A DNA stretch of 64,000 nucleotides from Hyphomonadaceae bacterium UBA1933 (GCA_002337085.1 DDFH01000003.1:62001-126000); one strand, 5' to 3'; counted from the first letter of the stretch, positions 52,527 to 61,554 are shown. The notes: generated from the letters alone by a model not told the origin. Translations and numbers: made by a program.

Positions 52527-52586
52527 AAAATCAATGTAAAAATAAATCGGAAACCGCGATTTTCGATTTATTTTTTCCGCTTTTAA

Positions 52587-52623
52587 CAAGTTTCTAAGTG
52601 AGCGAAGCGAGGGCGGAAACTTG
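52587..52623. repeat. Hairpin immediately downstream of ahcY
   Basis: CAAGTTTC (52587-52594) and GAAACTTG (52616-52623) pair, enclosing AGTGAGCGAAGCGAGGG. On the minus strand it starts four bases after the ahcY stop. A similar GTGA-CGAA-GAAGTGAGGAAGG stretch occurs near 37354, in front of argJ. It may be a mobile REP-type hairpin rather than a terminator. Confidence 0.45.
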
Positions 52624-52626
52624 AGG

Positions 52627-54018
52627 TTAATACCTATAATGCTCCGCTTTAAACGGGCCTTGAACTGGGACGCCGATGTAGTTTGATTGGTCATCGGTCA
52701 TTTTGGTTAAGGTTGCGCCGACTTTGTTAAGGTGAAGCATTGCAACTTTTTCGTCCAATTTTTTCGGCAAGACATAAACTTGTTTGTCATATGATGCTAA
52801 ATTGGTGTGAAGCTCGATTTGTGCCAAGGTTTGGTTGGTGAATGATGCCGACATCACAAATGATGGGTGGCCGGTCGCATTACCAAGGTTTACAAGGCGA
52901 CCTTCTGAAAGAAGGATGATGCGTTTACCATCTGGGAATTCGATTTCGTCAACTTGTGGCTTAACATTGTGCCATTTAAGATTTCTTAGGGCGGCAACCT
53001 GAATTTCACTGTCAAAGTGGCCGATGTTGCAAACAATTGCGCGATCTTTCATTGCACGCATATGGTCAAGCGTGATTACGTCTTTGTTGCCAGTGGTGGT
53101 AACAAAAATGTCGGCACGTGGTGCGGCTTGTTCCATTGTTACAACTTCATAGCCTTCCATAGCGGCTTGAAGTGCGCAAATAGGGTCGATTTCAGAAACA
53201 ATAACGCGGCAGCCAGCATTACGAAGTGATGCCGAAGAGCCTTTGCCCACGTCACCAAAACCGCAAACCATTGCAACTTTGCCCGCCATCATAACGTCTG
53301 TACCGCGACGGATACCGTCAACCAAAGATTCTTTACAGCCATAAAGGTTGTCGAATTTTGATTTGGTTACGCTGTCGTTAACGTTGATTGCAGGGAACGG
53401 AAGCTCCCCACGTTCTGCCATTTGGTAAAGGCGGTGAACGCCAGTGGTGGTTTCTTCGGAAACGCCTTTGATGGCATTGGCAATCGCGGTGTAGAAACCA
53501 GGTTTTTCAGCCAAATATTTCTTCATAACCGCAAATAGGCATTCTTCTTCTTCATTTTGCGGGTTTGCAATCACACTTGGATCTTTTTCCGCTTTTGGGC
53601 CAAGAACGCAAAGCAGGGTCGCATCACCACCATCATCAAGGATAAGGTTGGGATAGCCACCATCTTGCCATTCAAAAATCTTGTGAACATATTCCCAATA
53701 TTCAAGCAGGCTTTCACCCTTTTTCGCAAAAACAGGAACACCAGTCGCCGCAATTGCCGCAGCCGCTTGGTCTTGGGTTGAATAGATGTTGCATGATGAC
53801 CAACGAACATCTGCACCCAATGCGGTCAAGGTTTCAATCAATACAGCGGTTTGAATAGTCATATGAAGGCAGCCAGCAATACGCGCGCCTTTTAAAACTT
53901 GTTTTGGGCCATATTCTTCACGAGTAGCCATAAGACCAGGCATTTCGGTTTCAGCAATTTTAATTTCCTTGCGACCCCAGTCAGCAAGCCCAATGTCGGT
54001 TACTATATAATCAGTCAT
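52627..54018 (-). CDS. ahcY: Adenosylhomocysteinase (S-adenosylhomocysteine hydrolase)
   Basis: NAD+-dependent enzyme of the methyl cycle that splits SAH to adenosine and homocysteine. From the chosen start MTDYIVTDIGLADWGRKEIK it is 463 residues. Motifs: LKGARIAGCLHMTIQTAVLI, the NAD loop GFGDVGKGSSASLRNAGCRV, substrate residues VNDSVTKSKFDN, FVTTTGNKDV and NIGHFDSEIQ; the C-terminal YIGVPVQGPFKAEHYRY is conserved. GGGAT before ATG 54018 sets the start. A small hairpin GCCCA-CGATT-TGGGC lies right before the SD and could affect translation. Confidence 0.97.
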   Translation of the reverse strand: MTDYIVTDIGLADWGRKEIKIAETEMPGLMATREEYGPKQVLKGARIAGCLHMTIQTAVLIETLTALGADVRWSSCNIYSTQDQAAAAIAATGVPVFAKKGESLLEYWEYVHKIFEWQDGGYPNLILDDGGDATLLCVLGPKAEKDPSVIANPQNEEEECLFAVMKKYLAEKPGFYTAIANAIKGVSEETTTGVHRLYQMAERGELPFPAINVNDSVTKSKFDNLYGCKESLVDGIRRGTDVMMAGKVAMVCGFGDVGKGSSASLRNAGCRVIVSEIDPICALQAAMEGYEVVTMEQAAPRADIFVTTTGNKDVITLDHMRAMKDRAIVCNIGHFDSEIQVAALRNLKWHNVKPQVDEIEFPDGKRIILLSEGRLVNLGNATGHPSFVMSASFTNQTLAQIELHTNLASYDKQVYVLPKKLDEKVAMLHLNKVGATLTKMTDDQSNYIGVPVQGPFKAEHYRY

Positions 54019-54151
54019 ATTAAATCCCATTTTGCCCAAATCGTGGGCGAATTTCTAATGACTTAAACATATAAAGAAATCTTTAAGTGTCTGCAACAGA
54101 TTTTATGTACAATTTCTGTGTCACATTTATTTCTTTATGCTAAATGGGCAT

Positions 54152-54640
54152 ATGCGGATTGATTTAAAAGACGAAACTGCCACATTAAAACTTGGTGCAT
54201 TATTGGCGAAAAATGCACGAATTGGCGATTTTTTTGCCCTTCATGGTGATTTGGGGGCGGGCAAAACCACATTCTCACGTGGCTTTATTTCAGAATTGAC
54301 CGATACAGAGGAGGTTCCAAGCCCAACATTCACGATTTTGCAAACATATGATAGTGAAGCGGGCGAAATTTGGCATTTTGATTTATATCGTATTGAATCG
54401 CCAGATGATATTTGGGAATTGGGTTGGGAAGAAATCGCCGAAAAAATCACACTTTGCGAATGGGTAGAGCGCGCAGGGCAGTATTTACCGCAACAAAGAC
54501 TTGAAATTTATGTCGAATTTGTAACTAAAGAAAATGTAAGGTTACCTGAACGCGCGGCACTTTTAAAGATTGTTGGCGGCGCAGAATATACCGAATATTG
54601 GCAAACCCGGTTTAGAGATTTGTGTAATGAGTTCATTTGA
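54152..54640 (+). CDS. tsaE: tRNA threonylcarbamoyladenosine biosynthesis protein TsaE
   Basis: ATPase of 162 residues needed with TsaD and TsaB to make t6A37 in ANN-decoding tRNAs. Walker A is GDLGAGKTTFSRGF, followed by VPSPTFTILQTYD and the HFDLYRIESPDDIWELGWEE segment that is diagnostic of the family. MRIDLKDETA is preferred as start; an ATG 15 bases upstream is possible. It diverges from ahcY and overlaps the amgK gene by 14 bases. Confidence 0.95.
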   Translation: MRIDLKDETATLKLGALLAKNARIGDFFALHGDLGAGKTTFSRGFISELTDTEEVPSPTFTILQTYDSEAGEIWHFDLYRIESPDDIWELGWEEIAEKITLCEWVERAGQYLPQQRLEIYVEFVTKENVRLPERAALLKIVGGAEYTEYWQTRFRDLCNEFI

Positions 54641-55727
54641 AGAAGCGATTGATGATATAATCCAAAAAGCCGGATTTGAAAATTGCCAAAGAATTAAATT
54701 GATGGAAGATGCATCCACGCGCTCTTATGAACGCCTTTATAAGGATAATCAGACCGCAATTTTAATGAAAGCACCGCCCGGGAATGAAAACCCACCTTGC
54801 CCAAAAGATGCCAGCGTTGAGGAGCGTTTGGATCTTGGCTGGAATGCGACATCGCGTCTTGCAGGTTCGCGGGTTGAGGCATTTGTTGCCCTAAGTAACT
54901 TTCTAAGCAAAAACGGTTTTTCCACGCCGCGCATTTATGCCAGCGATGTTGAAGATGGTGTGGCGGTTATCGAAGACCTTGGCCTTGATTTATATGCCGA
55001 GGTTTTGAAGGATAATGACGTTTATAAAGAACAATCGCTTTATAAGCTTGCCGGTGAATTATTGGCAAAACTGCATAATACTGAAATTCCTGCTGAACTG
55101 CCTGCGCCAAATGGGGTTTGGCCATTGTTGGAATTTGACGCACTTGCCTTAACCGTTAATGCCGATTTATTCGTAAGTTGGGTTCCGCAATTTTTGGGCA
55201 TGGCGGAATATTCACAAGATGTATTGGCAGAATGGGCGCAAATTCGCTCTGATATTATTGCGAAAATCCTTAAGCACCCGCGTAAACTTACTTTGCGTGA
55301 TTATCATGCCGAAAACATGCTTTATTTGAATGACCGCGAAGGTATGGCGAAAATCGGGCTTTTGGATTTCCAAGATGCAGTTATTGGTTTTCGTGCGTGG
55401 GATTTTTCAATGCTTTTGCATGATGCGCGCCGCGATGTTTCAAAAGAAGCGCATGAGGCCGCAGTAAAGGCATATGTCGCAATAACCCGCATAGTAGAAG
55501 AAGATTTACGCAATGAAATCGACCTTGAAGGGGCGATAAATATCCTTAGAATTATTGGAATCTTTGCGCGCCTTATTGAACGTGATAAAAAAGAAAAATA
55601 CCGTGCATTCATGCCACGCATGGTTGGGCATTTGGAAACCGTTCTTAAAAACCCTGAATTAGCGGCATTAAAAAGCTGGATTGAGAGATACGCACCTTTA
55701 AAAGAATTGGGGCAGATTAATGTTTAA
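54627..55727 (+). CDS. amgK: Cell-wall sugar kinase (AmgK-like aminoglycoside phosphotransferase family)
   Basis: Phosphotransferase of 366 residues. The kinase loop LTLRDYHAENMLYL (catalytic Asp of the Brenner motif) and metal motif LLDFQDAVIG are visible, with DASTRSYERLYKD at the N-terminus. In Pseudomonas and Caulobacter AmgK phosphorylates N-acetylmuramate or N-acetylglucosamine at C1 in peptidoglycan recycling; linkage to a MurU-like gene supports that. MSSFEEAIDD is the chosen start and overlaps tsaE. Confidence 0.9.
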   Translation: MSSFEEAIDDIIQKAGFENCQRIKLMEDASTRSYERLYKDNQTAILMKAPPGNENPPCPKDASVEERLDLGWNATSRLAGSRVEAFVALSNFLSKNGFSTPRIYASDVEDGVAVIEDLGLDLYAEVLKDNDVYKEQSLYKLAGELLAKLHNTEIPAELPAPNGVWPLLEFDALALTVNADLFVSWVPQFLGMAEYSQDVLAEWAQIRSDIIAKILKHPRKLTLRDYHAENMLYLNDREGMAKIGLLDFQDAVIGFRAWDFSMLLHDARRDVSKEAHEAAVKAYVAITRIVEEDLRNEIDLEGAINILRIIGIFARLIERDKKEKYRAFMPRMVGHLETVLKNPELAALKSWIERYAPLKELGQINV

Positions 55728-56478
55728 GTCAGGCAAGCCACGCGCCATTATTTTCGCCGCCGGGCTGGGGACGCGTATGCGCCCACTTACTAATGATCGC
55801 CCAAAAGGCTTGGTTGAGGTTGCGGGGCGTGCCTTGGTTGACCATATGCTTGATCAATTGGCGGCATCGGGTGTTGATAAGGTGGTGGTAAACACATTCC
55901 ACTTTGCACCAAAATTAATTGATCATCTTGAAAAACGCCAAGATAGATTGCCAAGAATTGTTTATTCGCGCGAAGATATTTTGCCAGAACCATTGGAAAC
56001 AGAGGGTGGTTTAATCAATGCTTTGCCATTAATGGGTGAGGGGTTAATCCTAACCTGTAACGCCGATGCGATTTGGATGGATGAAACCGCAATCAAGCGC
56101 GCCATTGAGGCATATGACCCAGAGAAAATGGATGGTCTTTTGCTTTTGGCGAAAATGGAAAATACCACTGGCTTTGATGGCGCAGGTGATTTTTTTATGG
56201 ATGAAGAAGGTCGCCTTACCCGCCGTGGCGATGCCAAAAGCGCGCCATATGCCTATGCCGGTGTGCAAATTACGCGCACTGGATTGTTTAAGGATAAACC
56301 ACTTCAGAAACGCTCACTTGCCAAAACTTGGTTTGAAGAATGGGCGCCAAAAGGTCGCCTTTATGGTATAGTTCTTGATGGAATGTGGCTTCATGTCGGT
56401 GACCCTGCTGCACGTGATGAGGCTGAAAAGATTTTTACCGATTATATTAACTCAAAAGAAAAGAATATGGCATTATAA
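55720..56478 (+). CDS. murU: N-acetylmuramate-1-phosphate uridylyltransferase (MurU-like)
   Basis: Nucleotidyltransferase of 252 residues. The signature AAGLGTRMRPLTNDRPKGLVEV is at residues 13-34 (in parts AAGLGTRMRPLT and RPKGLVEV), with LTCNADAIWMD for metal binding and GRLYGIVLDGMWLHVGDPAA near the end. It should convert MurNAc-1-P to UDP-MurNAc after AmgK, a recycling route that bypasses MurA and de novo synthesis. It overlaps amgK by eight bases. In many alphaproteobacteria addB follows; here an acyltransferase does. Confidence 0.9.
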   Translation: MFKSGKPRAIIFAAGLGTRMRPLTNDRPKGLVEVAGRALVDHMLDQLAASGVDKVVVNTFHFAPKLIDHLEKRQDRLPRIVYSREDILPEPLETEGGLINALPLMGEGLILTCNADAIWMDETAIKRAIEAYDPEKMDGLLLLAKMENTTGFDGAGDFFMDEEGRLTRRGDAKSAPYAYAGVQITRTGLFKDKPLQKRSLAKTWFEEWAPKGRLYGIVLDGMWLHVGDPAARDEAEKIFTDYINSKEKNMAL

Positions 56479-56618
56479 TCGCCGCGCATTCTGTGCGAAT
56501 CTGAGGGGCAGGTTTCGTGTTCAAGAATGCTTTGTTATGAGTTAAACCAATTAATACGTCCAATAAAGAAGCTATTCAAAATAGAATTGGTGGTGCCAGC
56601 CTTGATATTTTAAGGTTT

Positions 56619-57662
56619 ATGGCGGCGCTTTTTATTCTTACTTTCCATTATTATGATGATATCCCAACCAAAGTTCAGTTGATTGAACCTTTGATGAAAC
56701 AGGGTTGGTTGGCAACAAATTTCTTTTTGATGCTTTCGGGTTTGGTAATGGCGCGTGCCTATGCCAATAATATTTCCGAAGGTCACATAAATTTTGAATC
56801 CTTTATGTTGAAACGATATGCCCGCCTTATACCTTCGCATGCGGTCGTTTTGATTGTGTTTGGCATTATTATTTATGGGCTTACCTTATTTGGTTTTCGC
56901 CCTCAGCATCCACAGGCATTTACTTTGCATGGTTGGATTGAACAATTAACGCTTGTATATTCTTGGGGTTTTGAAAACACACCATCGTGGAATTTACCAA
57001 CCTGGACCATTTCTTCATTATTAATCTGTTATGCCATTTACGCGCTTGTGATTGGGCATATTAAAAAATTGTCGCTTGGAAATCTTGCGGTGCTTATGGC
57101 GGCTATTTTGATTTTTGCGAATTTATTCGCTTATTATGTTTTCCATCGCCGCATGGTCGAGCTTGCTTTGCAATTTTCATTGGGGCGCGCAATTCCATTT
57201 TTTATGATGGGGGTAATTGCCGAATTAATGACAAGAGGTTTAACAATTAGCAAAAAGCAATATGTGATTATTATATCAATATTATTGTCAGGAATAATTT
57301 TCTTTGCGTATGAAAGCACAAATAGCTTGTTTAATGATAATGCAATATTGCTTTTAACTTGTGCTTTTATGGCGGTTTCATCGCGTGTTACATTTAATGA
57401 AACCGCAGTTACAAAAGAAATGGGTAAAGCGTCTTATTCATTGTTCCTTGTGCATGCGCCAATCCAAATTATTGGTTTTAGGGTTTTAAAAATTATTGAA
57501 AATAAGCTTCATTTGCCAGAAATTGCACTATGGGGTATTTGGTTCGCGATGATTGCATTCTCAATTACCTTTGCAGTCGTTTTCCAAAAATATGTTGATA
57601 AGCCACTATCGCAATATACGACCAAATTACTTAAAAGCAGCCGTAAGGTCGCAGTAGTATAA
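56619..57662 (+). CDS. Acyltransferase-3 family membrane protein with a broken or unusual start
   Basis: Membrane O-acyltransferase related to OafA/NodX, 347 residues from the first ATG and with ~10 hydrophobic segments. The family N-terminus, RIGGASLDILRFMAAL, is coded in frame upstream of this ATG back to about 56544, but that stretch has no ATG, GTG or TTG and is closed by a TGA. If one T is removed from GAGTTAAACC (56540-56549), ATG 56537 reads straight in as MSKPINTSNKEAIQNRIGGA. The natural gene therefore probably started at 56537 and has a one-base insertion, or the read has an error. Motifs: FHYYDDIPTKVQ with the catalytic His, FFLMLSGLVMA, and ASYSLFLVHAPIQI. It probably acylates a surface sugar or lipid. 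Confidence 0.82.
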   Translation: MAALFILTFHYYDDIPTKVQLIEPLMKQGWLATNFFLMLSGLVMARAYANNISEGHINFESFMLKRYARLIPSHAVVLIVFGIIIYGLTLFGFRPQHPQAFTLHGWIEQLTLVYSWGFENTPSWNLPTWTISSLLICYAIYALVIGHIKKLSLGNLAVLMAAILIFANLFAYYVFHRRMVELALQFSLGRAIPFFMMGVIAELMTRGLTISKKQYVIIISILLSGIIFFAYESTNSLFNDNAILLLTCAFMAVSSRVTFNETAVTKEMGKASYSLFLVHAPIQIIGFRVLKIIENKLHLPEIALWGIWFAMIAFSITFAVVFQKYVDKPLSQYTTKLLKSSRKVAVV

Positions 57663-57689
57663 TTTATTGGCGTAAAATGTTGATAGGGC

Positions 57690-57718
57690 TTGCAAAGCCG
57701 GCACTTTTACGTTAACAG
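57690..57718 (+). promoter_or_regulatory. Candidate promoter of rpmI-rplT
   Basis: TTGCAA (57690-57695), a 17-base spacer and TAACAG (57713-57718) lie in the 131-base leader of rpmI. Because infC is not upstream here, rpmI-rplT needs its own promoter. The ~75-base leader after it may fold and bind L20, but no clear L20 mimic was recognised. Confidence 0.35.
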
Positions 57719-57793
57719 CCCACTCTCTTTTAGCGCTCGGGCGAAATGGCATTGCCTTGGGTGCTTTGTTAAACTTCTATCTTGGAGATGAAA

Positions 57794-57997
57794 ATGCCTA
57801 AATTGAAAACCAAAAGCGGCGTTAAAAAGCGCTTTAAAATTACCGCTACCGGTAAGGTGATGTGTGGTGTTGCTGGTAAGCGTCACCGTCTTATGTCACA
57901 CAATTCAAAATATATTCGTAATAACCGTGGTACTGATGTTCTCGCAGATGCTGATGCAACTCGCGTGAAACTTTGGACCCCTTATGGCTTGAAATAG
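57794..57997 (+). CDS. rpmI: 50S ribosomal protein L35
   Basis: Ribosomal protein of 67 residues, MPKLKTKSGVKKRFKITATG and HRLMSHNSKYIRNNRGT. The ATG at 57794 is the family start and follows GGAG; TTG or ATG codons just upstream would add four residues. It is 14 bases before rplT. Confidence 0.97.
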   Translation: MPKLKTKSGVKKRFKITATGKVMCGVAGKRHRLMSHNSKYIRNNRGTDVLADADATRVKLWTPYGLK

Positions 57998-58011
57998 GGA
58001 GGGTTTGAAGA

Positions 58012-58371
58012 ATGGCTCGTATTAAAGCTGGTAAAGAAACCCGCGCTCGCCGTAAAGGTATTTTGGCTCGTGCCAAAGGTTACCAAGGTCGCCGTAAAAA
58101 CACTATTCGTACTGCTACTGCTGCTGTTTGGCGCGCTGGTCAGTATGCTTATCGTGACCGTAAAGCGAAAAAACGTAATTTCCGCTCACTTTGGATTCAG
58201 CGTATCAACGCTGCTGTTCGTGAATTCGAATTAACATATTCTGTATTCATCAATGGCCTAACCAAAGCTGGCATCACTGTTGACCGTAAAGTTATGGCTG
58301 ATATGGCAACATCACAACCAAACGCATTTGCGGCATTGGTTGACGCAGCAAAAAAAGCTTTAGCAGCATAA
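58012..58371 (+). CDS. rplT: 50S ribosomal protein L20
   Basis: Early-assembly 23S rRNA-binding protein of 119 residues. It begins MARIKAGKETRARRKGILAR, in which the long basic N-terminal extension is typical, and has AKGYQGRRKNTIRTA and FRSLWIQRINAAVRE. GGGAGGG precedes the ATG. L20 usually represses its own operon by binding the leader mRNA. It ends 22 bases before a strong terminator. Confidence 0.98.
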   Translation: MARIKAGKETRARRKGILARAKGYQGRRKNTIRTATAAVWRAGQYAYRDRKAKKRNFRSLWIQRINAAVREFELTYSVFINGLTKAGITVDRKVMADMATSQPNAFAALVDAAKKALAA

Positions 58372-58393
58372 ATTTGTTGCAATAACAGTTTTC

Positions 58394-58425
58394 AAAAGCC
58401 CGAACCAGGTGTTCGGGCTTTTTTA
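58394..58425 (+). terminator. Rho-independent terminator of rpmI-rplT
   Basis: AAAAGCCCGAAC, loop CAGGT, GTTCGGGCTTTT, then TTATTTT. A 12-bp perfect stem with U tract. Confidence 0.95.
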
Positions 58426-58454
58426 TTTTCTAATAATGCTTTAGGCCTTTTGCA

Positions 58455-59087
58455 ATGTTTACTTTATCGGAAATTCTTGTCTTTTGTTCTTTTGCCTTTG
58501 CGATTTGTATTGCCCCTGGGCCAAATATGATTCTTGCCAGCACGCGCGGCCTTAGCCATGGTTATAGGGCAGGCTTTGCAACGCTTTCGGGGGCGGTGGT
58601 TGCCAATTATGTTTTGGGCGCATTGGTAGCGCTTGGCATGGCGAAACTTATTATCGACATCCCAATTGTTTTTGACATTATCAAATGGGCGGGTGCGGCA
58701 TATCTTGTCTATCTTGCCATTAAGGCATTCAAAGAAGATTTCAGACCCGATCTTGACCCACATCTTGCGGGCAAAACCCCGCTTGCCAAAATATTTTTTG
58801 ATGGGTTTATAAATGGTGTTTCCAACCCCAAGGGGGCGATGTTCGCACTTGCCATCTATTCACAATTTTGGCACCCAGAACGTGGATCAATTTTTATCCA
58901 AACCATGATTATGACGACAATTCTTATAAGTTTTGATATTGTTATAATCGGCGCGGCAATTATTTTTGCCGGAAAATTCCGCCATATTATTATGAATTCG
59001 GACACGATTGGTAAAGTTATGAAAATTCTTTTGCCAACCGTATATTTGGGGCTTGCACTAAAAATCGCAACTACACACAGGGGTTAG
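58455..59087 (+). CDS. LysE/RhtB-family amino acid exporter, copy 1
   Basis: Inner-membrane exporter of 210 residues with six hydrophobic segments. FAICIAPGPNMILASTRGLS near residue 20 is the family motif (PGP-N), followed by GYRAGFATLSGAVVAN and NPKGAMFALAIYSQFWHPE. RhtB-type proteins export homoserine, threonine, leucine or related amino acids. It is two bases before its paralogue at 59090-59728. Confidence 0.9.
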   Translation: MFTLSEILVFCSFAFAICIAPGPNMILASTRGLSHGYRAGFATLSGAVVANYVLGALVALGMAKLIIDIPIVFDIIKWAGAAYLVYLAIKAFKEDFRPDLDPHLAGKTPLAKIFFDGFINGVSNPKGAMFALAIYSQFWHPERGSIFIQTMIMTTILISFDIVIIGAAIIFAGKFRHIIMNSDTIGKVMKILLPTVYLGLALKIATTHRG

Positions 59088-59095
59088 GTGTGCCA

Positions 59096-59728
59096 ATGTT
59101 TAGCGGGCATGAATTATTTATTTTCACGACTGCTGCATTTATCCTTGCCATAACGCCGGGGGCGGACATGCTTTTGGTAAGTACACGGACACTAACCCAA
59201 GGGCGAATTGCGGGCTTTTTGACCATGTGCGGGATTATGACCGGCGCATTGGTGACGGCATTAATGGTTGCGATTGGGCTTGCGGCAATAATTGCCAAAA
59301 TACCGATTGTTTATGAAATCATCCGCTGGGCAGGGGTATGCTATCTATTATGGCTTGCCATTAGTGCGCTAAAAACTGAAAACAATGGCGTGCAACCCGA
59401 TTTTAAAACTACCAAAATCCCAACTTATCGCATTTTTATTGATGGTATGATTAATAATATTTTGAACCCCAAATGTATATTATTCGCGCTTTCAATCTAT
59501 CCGCAATTTTGGCACCCTGAACATGGTTCGGTGGTTTTGCAGACTTTGGTTTTGGTATTAATTGCCGACCTTATGGGATTAATTGCAATGGGGGCGGTGG
59601 TTATTGCGACCGCACATTTTCATAAAGTCATAAGTGGAAATAGTGGCTTCAAAAAATTCTCAAAATATCTGCTTGCAAGCGTATTTGGGCTATTGGCATT
59701 GCGCATTGCGACAAGCCACAAAAATTAA
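59096..59728 (+). CDS. LysE/RhtB-family amino acid exporter, copy 2
   Basis: Paralogue of copy 1, 210 residues from ATG 59096 (GTG 59090 is the alternative; AGG lies seven bases before the ATG). Shared motifs: FILAITPGADMLLVSTRTLT (PG-A-D rather than PGPN), GRIAGFLTMCGIMTGA and NPKCILFALSIYPQFWHPEH. LysE proteins often act as dimers, so two coupled genes could make a heterodimer; this is inference. Confidence 0.9.
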   Translation: MFSGHELFIFTTAAFILAITPGADMLLVSTRTLTQGRIAGFLTMCGIMTGALVTALMVAIGLAAIIAKIPIVYEIIRWAGVCYLLWLAISALKTENNGVQPDFKTTKIPTYRIFIDGMINNILNPKCILFALSIYPQFWHPEHGSVVLQTLVLVLIADLMGLIAMGAVVIATAHFHKVISGNSGFKKFSKYLLASVFGLLALRIATSHKN

Positions 59729-59742
59729 GCACGGCAATAGCC

Positions 59743-61554
59743 TTAAAACATATGCCAATAAAGTGGGATTACAATTGACGCGACAATCCATAGAATAATA
59801 TTCATGGGCAATCCAATTCGCAAAAAGTCTGCAAACTTATATCCACCTGCGTTAAACACCAATGTATTTGTTTGATAGCCAATTGGTGTGGCAAAAGACG
59901 CACTTGCCCCCAACATGATTGCCGCTTCAAAAGGACGTGCATCAACACCAAGATTATTGGCAAGCCCGATTGCAATGGGCGTAAGCATAAGTGCCGCCGC
60001 ATTATTAGAAAACACCTCGGTAATCATGGAGGTAATCAAATAAAGAATAGAGACAATTATATATGGTGGCAAATGTGATGTAAGTGACATTATTGCATCA
60101 ACAATTAATTGTAATGCGCCCGAATTTTGCATGGCAATACTTATGGCGAGCATGAAATAAATCAAAAACAATACATTGCCGTGTAATGATTTATATGAAT
60201 CCTCAACACTTATGCAGCCGGTGATTATAACCACTGCCACACCAATAAGACCAGCGCCAGCAATCGGAATTATGTTGAATGCGGCAAGTAAGATTACAGA
60301 AACAATAACCCCAAGTGAAATTAATGCCGATTGTTTGCTAAAATAATGTTTTACCTGATTGCTTATGAATTTTATAAGATTTGCTTTTTCAATTGCCTTG
60401 AAATCTTCCCCTTCGATCAAAAGCGTATCGCCATAGCGTAGTGGTAATTGTTGAAAGTTATTGGTTTTATCAAATTCAGATCTTTGTATGGCGATTATTT
60501 TAATCCCAAACATATTGTTTCGATTAAATTCACTAAGAATGCGACCATTCAAGGGGGAGTTATTGGCAATTATAACTTCTTTGATTTGCTTATGCTCATT
60601 TTCCTTTTTATAGGTTTGATTGAATTTTAATAATGCTTGGTGGGTAGCATGAATAATAATATCATCACCGTCTGCGATTACTTTTTCATTTTGGGGCTGG
60701 TTATTGATATTTTTGGGGAATATGGCCTTGGTAAATTTATCCCAAATGTTTTTAATGTCACTTTTTTCTGGTTTTTGTTGAACAATTTCGATGATTGAAA
60801 AATCCTCAATTTCAAGTTTTGAAATCTCGTCAATTGTCATTCCAATTAATGCGGAATCTTGATCCACTTCAAAGTGTGAAATGAATTTTTCTTTTGAATC
60901 GGTTTCTAATTCATCGTTCAAAGAGGGGGTATCGGGCAATAATTTATTGCCAAACAATAATAGATAAACCGCACCACTTATGGCGAGTGCTAATGCGGGT
61001 ATGGTTGCCTCAAACATACCAAAAGGTTTTTGTCCCAATTCCTGTGCCGCACCGTCAACCAAAAGATTGGTAGAGCTACCTATTAATGTACACGCCCCAC
61101 CCATTACCGAAACATAGGATAAAGGTATAAGTAATTTTGAACTGGCAGTACCAATTTGCCGTGCAAAAATAATAATTACCGGAATCATGACCAAAACCAC
61201 CGATGTATTATTTACAAAGGCAGAAGCGATAAAAACCATTACTAAAATGCTTATGATGCCAATCGCCGGTTTTTTTGACGCTTTTTTTAGGGCGATTTCA
61301 CTAACATAATCGATTGCCCCGCTTTTTTCTAAGGCAGAGCTTAGAATGAACATTGTCGCAACGGTCATTGCGGCGGAATTACTAAAGACCGATAAAACAT
61401 CTTTTGTTGACAAAATTCCAAAGGCTAAAAGAACGACAACCGCACAAAATGCAATTAATTCCACTTTGGCTTGTTGTTTGATAAATAATGCAAGAACCGC
61501 TAAAACGGTAAGTAATGTTATGATGGTTTCATATGCCATGAAAAAAAATAACAT
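59743..61554 (-). CDS. SLC13/DASS-family permease with TrkA-C domains
   Basis: Membrane transporter of 603 residues in the divalent anion:sodium symporter group (CitT/SLC13-like). Hydrophobic segments flank a cytoplasmic middle part (about 200-410) with two TrkA-C-like domains: LIGMTIDEISKLEIEDFSII and PLNGRILSEFNRNNMFGIKI with GDTLLIEGEDFKAIEK. Family motifs NNTSVVLVMIPV and SNNAAALMLTPIAIG are the two SNT-like hairpin tips. Sulfate is a likely substrate for the TrkA-C-bearing type. The start may be MAYE five codons in. It is convergent with copy 2 of lysE and divergent from pheS. Confidence 0.88.
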   Translation of the reverse strand: MLFFFMAYETIITLLTVLAVLALFIKQQAKVELIAFCAVVVLLAFGILSTKDVLSVFSNSAAMTVATMFILSSALEKSGAIDYVSEIALKKASKKPAIGIISILVMVFIASAFVNNTSVVLVMIPVIIIFARQIGTASSKLLIPLSYVSVMGGACTLIGSSTNLLVDGAAQELGQKPFGMFEATIPALALAISGAVYLLLFGNKLLPDTPSLNDELETDSKEKFISHFEVDQDSALIGMTIDEISKLEIEDFSIIEIVQQKPEKSDIKNIWDKFTKAIFPKNINNQPQNEKVIADGDDIIIHATHQALLKFNQTYKKENEHKQIKEVIIANNSPLNGRILSEFNRNNMFGIKIIAIQRSEFDKTNNFQQLPLRYGDTLLIEGEDFKAIEKANLIKFISNQVKHYFSKQSALISLGVIVSVILLAAFNIIPIAGAGLIGVAVVIITGCISVEDSYKSLHGNVLFLIYFMLAISIAMQNSGALQLIVDAIMSLTSHLPPYIIVSILYLITSMITEVFSNNAAALMLTPIAIGLANNLGVDARPFEAAIMLGASASFATPIGYQTNTLVFNAGGYKFADFLRIGLPMNIILWIVASIVIPLYWHMF

